Shown: one piece after another, positions 41,581 through 50,064 of the stretch
Position numbering within the stretch: the stretch's first letter is position 1
How the letters are laid out: the number at the start of each line of letters is the position of its first letter
NCBI GenBank assembly: GCA_016719945.1
Contig: JADJYE010000031.1
Span: 62,001 to 126,000 of the forward strand
From: Polyangiaceae bacterium
Lineage (GTDB): Bacteria; Myxococcota_A; Polyangia; Polyangiales; Polyangiaceae
Length of the DNA stretch: 64,000 nucleotides
Direction: 5' to 3'
The notes under the pieces: generated by a model
Database searches by the model: none
The model's input: the letters and a program-made list of their open reading frames with translations, nothing else
What the model was told of the DNA's origin: nothing
Made by a program: the position numbers and the translations under genes

Positions 41581-42086
41581 ATGCGCTGGTCGCCTTCCTC
41601 GGCATCGCCGCCGCGTCGCTCCTCGCGATGGGCTGCTCGACACCCAGCGTCAGCCTCAAGAACGCGGCCGTGCGTGGCGCCGAGGTCGACGGCCTCCGCT
41701 TCGACGCCATGCTCGAGGTCCACAACCCGAACAACTTCGACGTCCAGGTCCGCGCTGTCCGGGCGAACGTGCACGTCGAGAACGTCGCGGCGCCGCTGCC
41801 GGTCATCGTTTCACCGAACGTGTGGGTCCGGGCGAACACGAAGGCGATGGTCGCGGTCCCCATCAAGGTGCCCTGGGGCGCGGTCCCCCGCATCCTCGCG
41901 ACGACGGTGAGCCAGTCGACCGTCGGCTTCCGCGTCGCGGGCAACGCCGACGTCACCGCCACGAGCACCTTCCAGATCCGCCAGGACGGCTACCGCTTCA
42001 ATGAAGAGGGCGAGCTGCCCCGCGGGATCTTCCTGCGTCTCTCCACGTCGCAGCCGGTCACGGTCGGCAGCGGGCGGGGCTGGTAG
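41581..42086 (+). CDS. LEA type 2 lipoprotein (frameshift near start)
   Basis: The conserved frame gives ALVAFLGIAAASLLAMGCSTPS, a clear lipobox, followed by an LEA2/WHy-type beta domain (VDGLRFDAMLEVHNPNNFDVQVRAV, VPIKVPWGAV, GFRVAGNADV). No start codon exists in that frame before the signal; a TAA lies at 41574-41576. ATG 41581, one frame away, would begin MRLVAFLGI if ATGCGCTGG were ATGCGCCTGG, so a single C appears lost near 41584-41587. Without repair, only ATG 41628, within the signal, is available. The repaired product is 168 residues. LEA2 lipoproteins are periplasmic, with proposed desiccation or envelope roles. Confidence 0.7.
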
Positions 42087-42108
42087 CGCGGGGCCGTCGG
42101 GCGTTCGT

Positions 42109-42809
42109 CTACGGGACCACGAGCTCACCGCGAGGGGGGACAGGCGTCATCGAGGCGATGGCCACGTCCTTCGTGTGGCGGTACGCCGAGTAGTACGTCC
42201 GCACCCGGACCACGTAGTCGACCGTCTCCGGGTAGGGAGGGATGCCCTTGTACCGCTCGACCGCGCCTTCGCCCGCGTTGTACGCGGCGATGGTCAGGTC
42301 GAGGTCGCCGTTGAACAGGTTCGCGAGGATGCGCAGGTAGCGCACGCCCCCGAAGATGTTCTCCCTCGGATCGAACGAGTCGCGCACCTGCATGCGGGTC
42401 GCGGTCTCGGGGATCATCTGCATCAGCCCTTGGGCGCCCGCGCTGGAGACGGCGCGGGGGTCGTAGTCGCTCTCGACCTTGATGATCGCGCGCACCAGCT
42501 CCTCGGGATTTGGTAGAGCGTCGCGGCCTGGCGGATCCACTTGTCGTAGCGGGTGAAGCGCTCGATCGACTTGTCGCTCGGGGCGACCGGGGTGCCGGTG
42601 AACTTGGAGCGCTTCTCGCGGCGCGGCGCGCTCTTCATGTACAGCGAGTAGCGGCCGTCGCCCTTCGGGTTCGACGAGAAATGCACGATCCCCTGGTCGT
42701 CCACGTAGCTGTAGATGTCGGCCTGGGCCTCACCAGAGACGCCCAGCCCGGCGGCCACTGTGAGAGCAGCGGCGAGCGCGCCACGACGGAGGACACTGCG
42801 GGGCTTCAT
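42109..42809 (-). CDS. Lytic transglycosylase with DUF4124 domain (frameshifted)
   Basis: From ATG 42809: a signal peptide (LAAALTVAAGLGVSGEAQA), a DUF4124 segment (IYSYVDDQGIVHFSSNP) and a linker. Near 42507 the frame breaks; ATCCCGAGGAG would need one more G to read IPEELVRAIIKVESDYDPRA. The next frame gives the SLT domain with catalytic Glu in KVESDYDP, SSAGAQGLMQMIPETA, ENIFGGVRYLR and NAGEGAVERY. The repaired length is 233 residues. Such enzymes cleave peptidoglycan glycan strands with formation of 1,6-anhydro-muramic ends. It stands alone, convergent with the LEA2 gene. Confidence 0.85.
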
Positions 42810-42935
42810 TCGTCGCTCATGGTAACGGACACCGCCAGCGGGGGGGAAAGCTCCTGGCAAGAACACGGCGCCGCGGCGCTCCTCAGCTGGAGACAACCGC
42901 CCTGGGTGCCAGGTTGTTCCGAGCACCACCCGCGC

Positions 42936-43994
42936 TCACGGCACCAGGGGGACACGTACGGCCGGGGGCGGGTCGGCGGGGGGATAGAGCTCGGTCGGGA
43001 GCCCGCCCGCGGCGGAGATCGCGAGGGTGTCCATGAGGACCGCGACGGTGACGTGCACGAAGAAGCCGGAATAGATGCTCTTGGTTCGCATCGAGAGCGA
43101 GCCGAGGGCGATGCCGGCGACGACGGCGCCGCACGCCTCGAGGTACGGCTTGCCGTAGTGGATCATGCAATACGGGACGCACATCGCGAAGATCGCGGTC
43201 GAGCCCATCGAGCGCCGCAGCGTGTTCAGCCAGAACCCCCGGAAGAAGATCTCGAGCCCCAGGAACTGCAGCACGTACATGCTCTCCCAGACGAGCAGGT
43301 CGAGCCACGAGCGCGAGCACTTCTTGTAGAACGGGTAGTAGTTGGTGAAGTCGGGTTGGCTGGCGACCGCGAAGACGGCAGGGATCACCACCCCGAGGCA
43401 GAGGAGGTAGATCCAAGCGTGGGAGAGCAGGCCCCTCGCGCGTAGCCCGAGGTCGAGCAGCGAGTCCTTGGGGAAGACGAGCTTCCATACGGCGAAGGGC
43501 AGGAGCGTGTACCCGGCGACTCGCGTGAAGGTCCACCACGACAGCGCGTACAGCTCGCCGTACCTCTTCATCGAGACGTACTTGCCGAGCCCGAGCGGCA
43601 TCAGGTCGGGGTTCAGCTCGACCTCGCGCAGGTATGGCCGCACGTGCGCGACGTAGAAGTCCCGGTCGTAATAGAACTGCAGCGTGAGGATGGCTGCCGT
43701 CAGCACGAACAGCACGAGAGGGCGCCGGTCGAGCTCGCCCCGGCGCAACGTCTCGCGTTGGTGCTCCAGCGCCTCGACGTCGAGCTCCCGCCAGGTGCGC
43801 CGGAAGAAGTAGTAGACCAGCGGGATCACCAGCACGAACCCGACCATCGGGAACGCGAGGCGCAGCAGGGTCTCCCACAGCTCTGGCGCCGCGGGGGCAG
43901 GCGCCGGCAGGGGCGCGGGCGCCGGCGCTGACGCCGGTCCCAGCGCGCCCGCGCCGAGGGTCGCGTAAACGTGGGCGAGCGCGGCGCCGAACAT
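42936..43994 (-). CDS. CPBP family intramembrane protein
   Basis: The 352-residue membrane protein starts with ATG overlapping the gltX stop (TGATG). It has at least seven hydrophobic segments and the CPBP (Abi) motif set in modified form: FLGLEIFFRGFWLNTLRR, where the usual EExxxR has Leu in place of the first Glu, then MIHYGKPYLEACGAVVAG with the conserved His, and FFVHVTVAVLMD. CPBP proteins include prenyl-protein proteases such as Rce1. With one of the two motif glutamates missing, activity is uncertain. A Pro/Ala linker occupies residues 20-40. Co-transcription with gltX is likely. Confidence 0.8.
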   Translation of the reverse strand: MFGAALAHVYATLGAGALGPASAPAPAPLPAPAPAAPELWETLLRLAFPMVGFVLVIPLVYYFFRRTWRELDVEALEHQRETLRRGELDRRPLVLFVLTAAILTLQFYYDRDFYVAHVRPYLREVELNPDLMPLGLGKYVSMKRYGELYALSWWTFTRVAGYTLLPFAVWKLVFPKDSLLDLGLRARGLLSHAWIYLLCLGVVIPAVFAVASQPDFTNYYPFYKKCSRSWLDLLVWESMYVLQFLGLEIFFRGFWLNTLRRSMGSTAIFAMCVPYCMIHYGKPYLEACGAVVAGIALGSLSMRTKSIYSGFFVHVTVAVLMDTLAISAAGGLPTELYPPADPPPAVRVPLVP

Positions 43995-45442
43995 CAGCCC
44001 GCTGAGGCCCTCGCGATCTGCGCGGCGGCGCGCAGACGTGCCACGGCCGTGTCGCGCCCGACCAGCGCGGCCACGTCGAACAGGCCCGGCGAGGCCGTGC
44101 GACCGGTCAGCGCGACGCGCACCGGCTGAGCGACGTCCTTCAGCTCGAGGCCCTTGCCCGCGATGAACGCGTTGAACGCTGACTCGAGGGCGGCCGGCGC
44201 GAAGTCGGGGGCTTCGGCGAAGAGCGACGCGACCTCGTCGAGCAGGTCGGCCTTCGGAGCCACCAGGAATTTCTTCGAGGCCTTCTCGTCCATCACGGGC
44301 GACTCTCGGAAGAGGTAGTCCATGAGCTCTGCGGCGTCGGCCCACGTCTGCCCGCGCTCCCGGAACAGCGGAAGGGCGCGCACGAGCCGGTCGTCGTCGA
44401 CCGACAGGCCGCGCGCCTCGAGGAAGGGCCTGACACCGGCTAGGTACGCCTCGTCGGTCGTCAGCTCCTTGCGCTTGAGGTGCTCGAAGGCGACGGCCGA
44501 CAGCTTCTTCATGTCGAACTTGCCGTCGCCTTTGCCGCAGCGCTCCCAGTCGAACTTCGAGATCAGGTCGGGGAGGGAGAAGATCTCCTCGTCTCCGAAG
44601 GACCAGCCGAAGCGGACCAGGTAGTTGAGCAGCCCGGCGGGGGAGATGCCCTTGTCTTTGTACTCGGCGACGCTGACCGCGCCGTGGCGCTTGGACAGCT
44701 TCGAACCGTCGGGCGCCAGCATCATCGGCAGGTGGGCGAACTCCGGCACCTTCCGGCCGAGCGCCTCGTACAGCAGGATCTGCGGGGGCGTGTTGATCAT
44801 GTGGTCGCGGCCGCGCGCGACGAGCGTGATGCCCATCGTGATGTCGTCGACCACGGCCCCGAAGTTGTAGAGCGGGACCCCGTCCGCGCGCACGAGCACG
44901 GCGTCTTGGAGGGTCGACAGCGGCGTCGTGACCTCGCCGAAGACCTTGTCCTTGTAGGTGACCGCCCCCGAGCCGGGGGCCTTGAACCGGATCACGAAGG
45001 GTCGATCGGGGGTGGCCGCGGTGCGCTCGCGGCAGGTCCCCGGGTAGCGAAACTGAGCCTTGGGGTCGTTCTGCTTCAGGGCCTCGCGCTGCGCATCGAG
45101 CTCCTCTTTGGTGCAGGTGCAGCGGTAGGCGTGGCCCTTCGAGATGAGCTCGGCCACGAACTCCTGGTAGATCCCCAGCCGCTCCATCTGCCGGTAGGGG
45201 CCGTGCGGCCCGCCGACGTCGGGGCCCTCCGCCCAGTCGAGGCCCAGCCAGCGCATGCTGTCGAGGATGATGCGCTCGTTCTCTGGGGTGCTCCGCTCCT
45301 GGTCGGTGTCCTCGATCCTCAGGACGAAGGTGCCGCCGGTCTTCTTGGCCCAGAGCCAGTTGAACAGTGCGGTGCGCACCCCCCCGATGTGCAGGTACCC
45401 GGTGGGTGACGGGGCGAAGCGGACGCGAGGCCGATCGGTCAT
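43994..45442 (-). CDS. gltX: Glutamyl-tRNA synthetase
   Basis: The 482-residue product is a class I synthetase of normal length. It has PSPTGYLHIGGVRTALF (HIGH motif), IEDTDQERS, DGVPLYNFGAVVDDI, GRDHMINTPPQ and KLSKRHGAVS (KMSKS motif), and the C-terminal anticodon-binding helical part. It charges tRNA-Glu, and perhaps tRNA-Gln where a GatCAB amidase exists. ATG 45442 (MTDRPRVRFAP) is chosen because AGAGGG lies seven bases upstream; six further codons are open. The CxC residues CTCTKEEL suggest the zinc-binding region is present. Confidence 0.97.
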   Translation of the reverse strand: MTDRPRVRFAPSPTGYLHIGGVRTALFNWLWAKKTGGTFVLRIEDTDQERSTPENERIILDSMRWLGLDWAEGPDVGGPHGPYRQMERLGIYQEFVAELISKGHAYRCTCTKEELDAQREALKQNDPKAQFRYPGTCRERTAATPDRPFVIRFKAPGSGAVTYKDKVFGEVTTPLSTLQDAVLVRADGVPLYNFGAVVDDITMGITLVARGRDHMINTPPQILLYEALGRKVPEFAHLPMMLAPDGSKLSKRHGAVSVAEYKDKGISPAGLLNYLVRFGWSFGDEEIFSLPDLISKFDWERCGKGDGKFDMKKLSAVAFEHLKRKELTTDEAYLAGVRPFLEARGLSVDDDRLVRALPLFRERGQTWADAAELMDYLFRESPVMDEKASKKFLVAPKADLLDEVASLFAEAPDFAPAALESAFNAFIAGKGLELKDVAQPVRVALTGRTASPGLFDVAALVGRDTAVARLRAAAQIARASAG

Positions 45443-45543
45443 CGCGCCGCCCTCTACCACGGCTTTGCGCTCGGGGCTCGCTCTGCTAAGAGCGTCCCTC
45501 CTTTCACCGCGCGAGTCATCTCGCGCACCCTCGGAGCACGAAC

Positions 45544-45939
45544 ATGAGCACCAAGAAGACCCCCAAGAAGACCCCGTCCACCCGCAAGTCTCCGCTGCAG
45601 CTCGTCCAGGACTTCGGCGGCAAGGCCAAGCTCCTCGAGGCCGTCGAGGCCTTCACCACCGAGGAGCTGTGGGTCGGGCGCACGAGCAAGGACCGCGGCG
45701 GAAAGAAGTCGCTCGCGCGGGTCTCGAACGCCAAGCTCCTCCGGCTTCACGCGATCTTCGGTGAGGTGAAGAAGGCGTTCGGTACGCGCGACAAGCTCAT
45801 CGGCTCGATCCTCGAGCTCGAGAACCGCACCAAGGACGAGGGCTACAAGAAGCGCCTCGGCGAGCACCCCGTGCCCCGCCTCTACGACCACTACAAGAGC
45901 GCCAAGAAGCGCGCGGGCGCCACGGCCGAGAAGAAGTGA
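45544..45939 (+). CDS. Hypothetical small basic protein
   Basis: The 131-residue product starts with a Lys/Thr-rich tail (MSTKKTPKKTPSTRKSP), then a helical part with AKLLEAVEAFTTEELWVGRTS, KLLRLHAIFGEVKKAFGTRDKLI and RLGEHPVPRLYDHYKSAKKRA. High Lys content (about 18 percent) suggests nucleic-acid or protein binding in the cytoplasm. GGAG lies eight bases before the ATG. The ccmB gene starts within its stop (GTGA). No family is recognised. Confidence 0.65.
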   Translation: MSTKKTPKKTPSTRKSPLQLVQDFGGKAKLLEAVEAFTTEELWVGRTSKDRGGKKSLARVSNAKLLRLHAIFGEVKKAFGTRDKLIGSILELENRTKDEGYKKRLGEHPVPRLYDHYKSAKKRAGATAEKK

Positions 45940-46664
45940 CGCCTGACGCGACGACCGCACCGTCGTCGCGCGAGCGCCGCGCCTTGCCCGGCTGGCTGCG
46001 CCAGACCTGGCTCGTCGCCAAGAAGGACCTCGCCATCGAGCTCGCCACCGGCGAGATCGTCACCACGGCGGGGTTCTTCGCCGTCTTGGTGACCATCATC
46101 GCGTCGCTGGCCTTCTTCGCCGGAAAGAACGGCCAGCGCGACGTCGCGCCCGGGGTGATCTGGGTGAGCGTGGCGTTCGCGAGCATCCTCGCGCTGTCAC
46201 GCACGTGGCAGCGTGAGCGAGAAGACGCCGCGATCCGCGGCTTGCTCATCGCGCCCCTCGCGCGGAGCGCGATCTTCGCAGGCAAGGCGATCGGCGTGGC
46301 GGCCTTCGTCACGGCCGTCGAGATCATCGTCGTGCCCGTCACCGCGCTGTTCTTCTCGATCGATCTCGCCGAGCACGCGGGCGCTCTCGCGCTGATGCTG
46401 CTCGCCGCCACGCCAGGGATCGCCGCGTCGGGCACTCTGTTCGGCGCGATGACGATCCGCACGCGTGCTCGCGACCTCATCCTCGCGAGCGTGATGTTGC
46501 CGCTGCTCGCGCCCTCCATCCTCGCCGGCGTCGCCGGGACGCGCGCGCTGCTCGGCGGCGCCCCGATGTCCGAGCTCACCGACTATTTCTCTCTGCTCGG
46601 GCTCTTCGGCTTCATCTTCACCGCAGGCGGGATCGGCCTGTTCGACACCGTCATAGAAGGCTGA
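45936..46664 (+). CDS. ccmB: CcmB-like haem exporter permease
   Basis: The 242-residue product has an N-terminal extension of about 20 residues, then the CcmB core: WLVAKKDLAIELATGEIVTTAGFFAVLVTIIASLAFF, GVIWVSVAFASILALSRTWQREREDAAIRGLLIAPL and six hydrophobic segments ending FIFTAGGIGLFDTV. In system I cytochrome c maturation CcmB works with the ATPase CcmA and with CcmC/D. None of them is in the flanking 10 kb here, so the gene is detached from the usual operon. GTG 45936 overlaps the preceding stop. Other ABC-2 permeases are less likely, as the central motif is strongly CcmB-like. Confidence 0.85.
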   Translation: MTPDATTAPSSRERRALPGWLRQTWLVAKKDLAIELATGEIVTTAGFFAVLVTIIASLAFFAGKNGQRDVAPGVIWVSVAFASILALSRTWQREREDAAIRGLLIAPLARSAIFAGKAIGVAAFVTAVEIIVVPVTALFFSIDLAEHAGALALMLLAATPGIAASGTLFGAMTIRTRARDLILASVMLPLLAPSILAGVAGTRALLGGAPMSELTDYFSLLGLFGFIFTAGGIGLFDTVIEG

Positions 46665-47894
46665 GCGCGCCCATCGCGGCCCGCTCGCCGCTCTCGATCA
46701 GCGCCCCAGGCTCGAAAGGCGTCCCGGTGCACTCGCCCGCCGCGAACACGGACGGCGCCGCCCGTCCATCGCCGTCGACGACGATCGAAAAGCCCGCGTT
46801 CGTCGCCTGCGTGCTGGCACCTGCTTGTTGAGCCAGCTGAAACGAGGGTGCTGCGTCGCCCCCGACGCCTACCACGACGCACACCCGTCGACCCGCAGAC
46901 CTCGTTCGGATCCCTTTCACGCGCGAGCTCCCCATCACCGCGATGAGATCGTCCGCGGCGTAGCTTTCGAAGGAGAGGCCATCGAGCACGGCGCGCGCCC
47001 GCTCGATCCACGGTCCATCGCCCACGAGCGCGACGGGCCCGTCGGGGATGACCCCGCGCGAGGCGAGCTGGCACAGGGCGCGTGCGCTCACGACACCCGG
47101 GAGATCGTTGCCCTCGACGCACAGCACGGGATCGTGCGCGCCGGTCGCGAGCACCAGCGCGCGAGGGCGGATCACTCGGGCCCGCGACGGCTCGGCGATC
47201 AGCGCCTCGCCGTCGAAGATCCCGACGGCCGTCGAGCCGACGAGCACCGCGGCCGTGGCCCGGGCGCGCTCCACGAGCGGCTCGACGACGGGCGCGAGAT
47301 CCGGGGCGTAGCTCGCGCTGCCGCCGAGGCGCGGGGCCTCGTCGACGAGCGTGACCGCGGCGCCTCGGCCCTCGAGCGCCGCGACGCAGGCGAGCCCCGC
47401 CAGGCCACCACCGACGACCAGCACGTCGCAGCTCTCACGCGCGGCCTGGCCGAGCGCGAGAGGGGGGCGTCCGGCAAGCGGCCCGTGCCGGCCATCTGCC
47501 GCGCGAACGACTGCATCGCGGAGCCCACACCCGGGACACCCGCCATGAGGTGGTGGTGGTCGATGCCACGAGGGAAGAACCAGTCGGTGATCCGCAAGAG
47601 ATCCGTCTCGCGGCTGCCGAGGACGTTCTGTCCCACGATCTGCTCCCCGCCTCGAGCCGCTCGCAGGCACGTCATGACGTTCGGCTCGCCGTCGACTCTC
47701 GCGAGGCACCCGTCGCAGTCCCCGCGGAGACAATAGGGCCCGCGCGGGCGGTGGAGCTTCGGCGAGCGGGCGATCACCGCCTCGCCGGCCGCGAGCAGCG
47801 CGACCGCGATCGGCTCGCCGCGATCGCCCTCGATCTCACGTCCATCGAGCTGGAACGTGATCCTGTCCGCGAGCGGCGCCCTGCGCTGAAACAT
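46651..47894 (-). CDS. SoxA-like FAD/2Fe-2S oxidoreductase (frameshifted)
   Basis: From ATG 47894 an N-terminal 2Fe-2S domain of the Fer2_4 type is read (GEPIAVALLAAGE, CLRGDCDGCLARVDG, MTCLRAA). Near 47462-47467, a run of six G on the plus strand, one base appears lost. The next frame gives PLALGQAARESCDVLVVGGGLAGLACVAALE, an FAD Rossmann motif, then VLATGAHDPVLCVEGNDLPGVV and the C-terminal FAD region VFAAGECTGTPFEPG. The repaired length is about 414 residues. The layout is that of the alpha subunit of sarcosine or related amine oxidases, lacking the aminomethyltransferase part. It overlaps ccmB, on the other strand, by 14 bases. Confidence 0.8.
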
Positions 47895-47962
47895 CCGATT
47901 CGACCTCGACCGCGCCGCGTTTTGCGGACGGGGCCCACAATGTACTACGCTCCCGACGACAG

Positions 47963-48595
47963 ATGAGGCTCGGCGTCATCGGACCATCGAACGGGGACCT
48001 CGTCGCGCTAGCGACGGCGGCGCAGGTGCTCGTCGACCACTCGCAGGTGGAGCGAGTCCTCTACCTCGGAAAGGACGACGCGCTCGATCGCGTCGTTCAG
48101 GCCTGGGCGACGGAGATCGTCGGAGCGAACCCCGATGAGGCTGTGCTCTTCGCGCGAGCAGCGGTCGCTTGCGTGAAGGCGTCCGCGGAGGACATCGACG
48201 CGTTCGTCGCGTCGGAGCGCGTGCGCCGCAGGCTCCGCATCTACGCTACCGTGCCCGCGCCTCCGGGCCGCACCGTGGAGCTGTTCGACGGGCGCATCGC
48301 CGTGTTCGTCTACGACAAGGCGACGCTCGACGAGGACGACATCGCGGGCGCGTCGGTCATGGTCTTCGGTCGCTCCGATCGTCCGCTCGTGCATCGGGTC
48401 GGCTCGCGCACCTTCGTGGCGCCGGGCTCCCTCGGCTCGCCGGGCGGGGGCATCGTGGTGCTCGACGACGAGTCGGAGCCCGGAATTCGCATCGAGTTCC
48501 TCGACTCCGAAGGGGCGGTCGTCTCCGCTGAGCGCATCGAGAGCCGCGCGCCACGCGCCGCGGGGAAGCTCAAGGTGCAGGGCTCGGGCTCGTGA
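47963..48595 (+). CDS. YfcE/calcineurin-fold protein lacking metal ligands (putative)
   Basis: The 210-residue product begins MRLGVIGPSNGDLVALATAA and continues VERVLYLGKDDALDRVV. Later it reads IAVFVYDKATLDEDDIAGASVMVFGRSDRPLVHRVGSRTFVAPGSLGSPGGG. This order resembles YfcE-type metallophosphoesterases (DTHG, GD, GHTHxP, NPGS), but the metal ligands are replaced (GPSNG for SDTHG, GK for GD, GRSD for GHTH). If the match is right it is a non-catalytic relative. nadD starts two bases after the stop, so the two genes are probably linked. The alternative is an unrelated alpha/beta fold. Confidence 0.5.
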   Translation: MRLGVIGPSNGDLVALATAAQVLVDHSQVERVLYLGKDDALDRVVQAWATEIVGANPDEAVLFARAAVACVKASAEDIDAFVASERVRRRLRIYATVPAPPGRTVELFDGRIAVFVYDKATLDEDDIAGASVMVFGRSDRPLVHRVGSRTFVAPGSLGSPGGGIVVLDDESEPGIRIEFLDSEGAVVSAERIESRAPRAAGKLKVQGSGS

Positions 48596-48596
48596 C

Positions 48597-49163
48597 GTGA
48601 CGGGCGGCGAGCGCGTCGGCGTATTCGGCGGAAGCTTCAACCCGCCTCACGTGGCCCACGTCCTCGCGGCGACGTACGCGCTGCTCGTCGCGCCGATCGA
48701 TCGCGTGCTGGTCGTCCCGGTCTTCAAGCATCCGTTCTCGAAGGAGCTCGTCAGCTACGAGGACCGCCTCGCGATGTGCGAGCTCGCCTTTCGCGACCTC
48801 GAGCGCGCGAGCGTCAGCCCGATCGAGCGCGAGCTCGGCGGCGAGAGCCTCACGCTCAAGACGCTCGAGGCGCTGGCCCGGGCCAACCCCAGCTGGAAGA
48901 TGCGCCTGATCCTCGGCAGCGACGTGGTCTCCGATCTGCCGAAGTGGCATCGCTTCGATCGCATCGCCGAGATCGCCGAGCCCTTCATCCTCGAGCGTCG
49001 CGGCGCGACGTCCCGTCAAGATCGCGCGCTGTTGCCCGAGGTGTCGAGCACGGAGGTGCGCGGGCTGCTCGCGAGCGGCGATCGGCTCGGGCTCGAGCCG
49101 CTACTTCCGCGCGCGGTCCTCGAGTACATCTTCGAACGCGGGCTGTACGCTTCAGGCCGATGA
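48597..49163 (+). CDS. nadD: Nicotinate-nucleotide adenylyltransferase
   Basis: The 188-residue product has GVFGGSFNPPHVAHVLAA (the nucleotidyltransferase GxFxPxHxxH motif) and LVVPVFKHPFSKEL. It also has MRLILGSDVVSDLPKWHRFD, with the GSD and KW elements, and VSSTEVRGLL (ISSTxIR). It joins nicotinate mononucleotide to AMP in NAD synthesis. GTG 48597 is the only suitable start. The DUF2520 gene overlaps its stop (ATGA). It is somewhat shorter than E. coli NadD but within the family range. Confidence 0.93.
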   Translation: MTGGERVGVFGGSFNPPHVAHVLAATYALLVAPIDRVLVVPVFKHPFSKELVSYEDRLAMCELAFRDLERASVSPIERELGGESLTLKTLEALARANPSWKMRLILGSDVVSDLPKWHRFDRIAEIAEPFILERRGATSRQDRALLPEVSSTEVRGLLASGDRLGLEPLLPRAVLEYIFERGLYASGR

Positions 49164-49988
49164 AGCGTCTGCTCATCATTGGGCAAGGGAAGGTCGGCGC
49201 CGCGCTGGCGTCCGGCGCGCGCGGCGCGGGCGTGCGCGTGCGGACGATGTCCGCCCGCGCGGTGCTCGTCGGGGCGCCTTCACCCCGGGCCGACCTCGTC
49301 GTCGTGGCGTCGCGCGACGGCGACGTCGTCCGCATCGCGAGCGAGCTCGCGCGCCGCTCTCGCCTCCCTGGCGCTGTCGTACACTGCGCCGGGGCGCTCG
49401 GCCCCGAGGCCCTCGCGCCCCTCGCGCAGGTCGGCGTCGCCGTCGCCGCGGCGCACCCGCTCGTGTCGTTCTCCGGCGCGCGCTCGACGTCGGTCGCCGG
49501 CGCGGCGCTCGTGATCGAGGGAGCCGGGGCCGCCATCACCGGCGCGCTGGCTCGCGGCTCGGCTGCACATGGTGCCCCTGGTGGTCGAGCGGCTCGATCG
49601 CGCGAAGTACCACGCGGCGGCCGCGCTCGTCGCGAACGGCGCCGCCGCGCTGGCGGCGGTCGGCGCGCGTTGGCTATCCAGCTCGGGGGTGCCGGCCGAG
49701 CGGGCGTCCGCGATGTTGGGCGCGCTGCTCGCGAGCGTGGCGGCGAACGTGGCGGCGCTGGGACCCGCTCGAGCCCTCTCGGGGCCGGTGCGTCGCGGGG
49801 ACGCTTCGACCATCGTGCGGCACCTCGCGGCGCTGTCCTCGGATCCCGAGGCGACGGCCTTGTACCGCTCACTCGTCCAGGTCCAGCTGGGGCTCACTCG
49901 CGCCCTGACCAACGCCGATGAGCCTGGGGTCGAGAGCCGGAGCGACGCGGACATCTCCCGGCTGCTCGAGACCTTGGATTTTCTTTGA
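49160..49988 (+). CDS. Rossmann-like and DUF2520 domain protein (frameshifted)
   Basis: From ATG 49160: MKRLLIIGQGKVGAALASGA, a dinucleotide-binding GxGxxG start, then DLVVVASRDGDVVRIASEL, VVHCAGALGPEAL and AAAHPLVSFS. The frame changes near 49545-49565, with two bases apparently missing; the second frame continues LHMVPLVVERLDRAKYHAAAALVANG and GDASTIVRHLAAL, the helical DUF2520 domain, to a stop at 49988. The repaired length is about 276 residues. The fold is that of pyrroline-5-carboxylate-reductase-like and ketopantoate-reductase-like enzymes. The substrate is not known. It overlaps nadD by four bases. Confidence 0.8.
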
Positions 49989-50064
49989 GGACGAAGTCGC
50001 AGAGGGTAGGCGCGGAGGGGATTGCGGCGCCTGAGGGGTTGAGGTACCTCCCTAGATACCCTTG

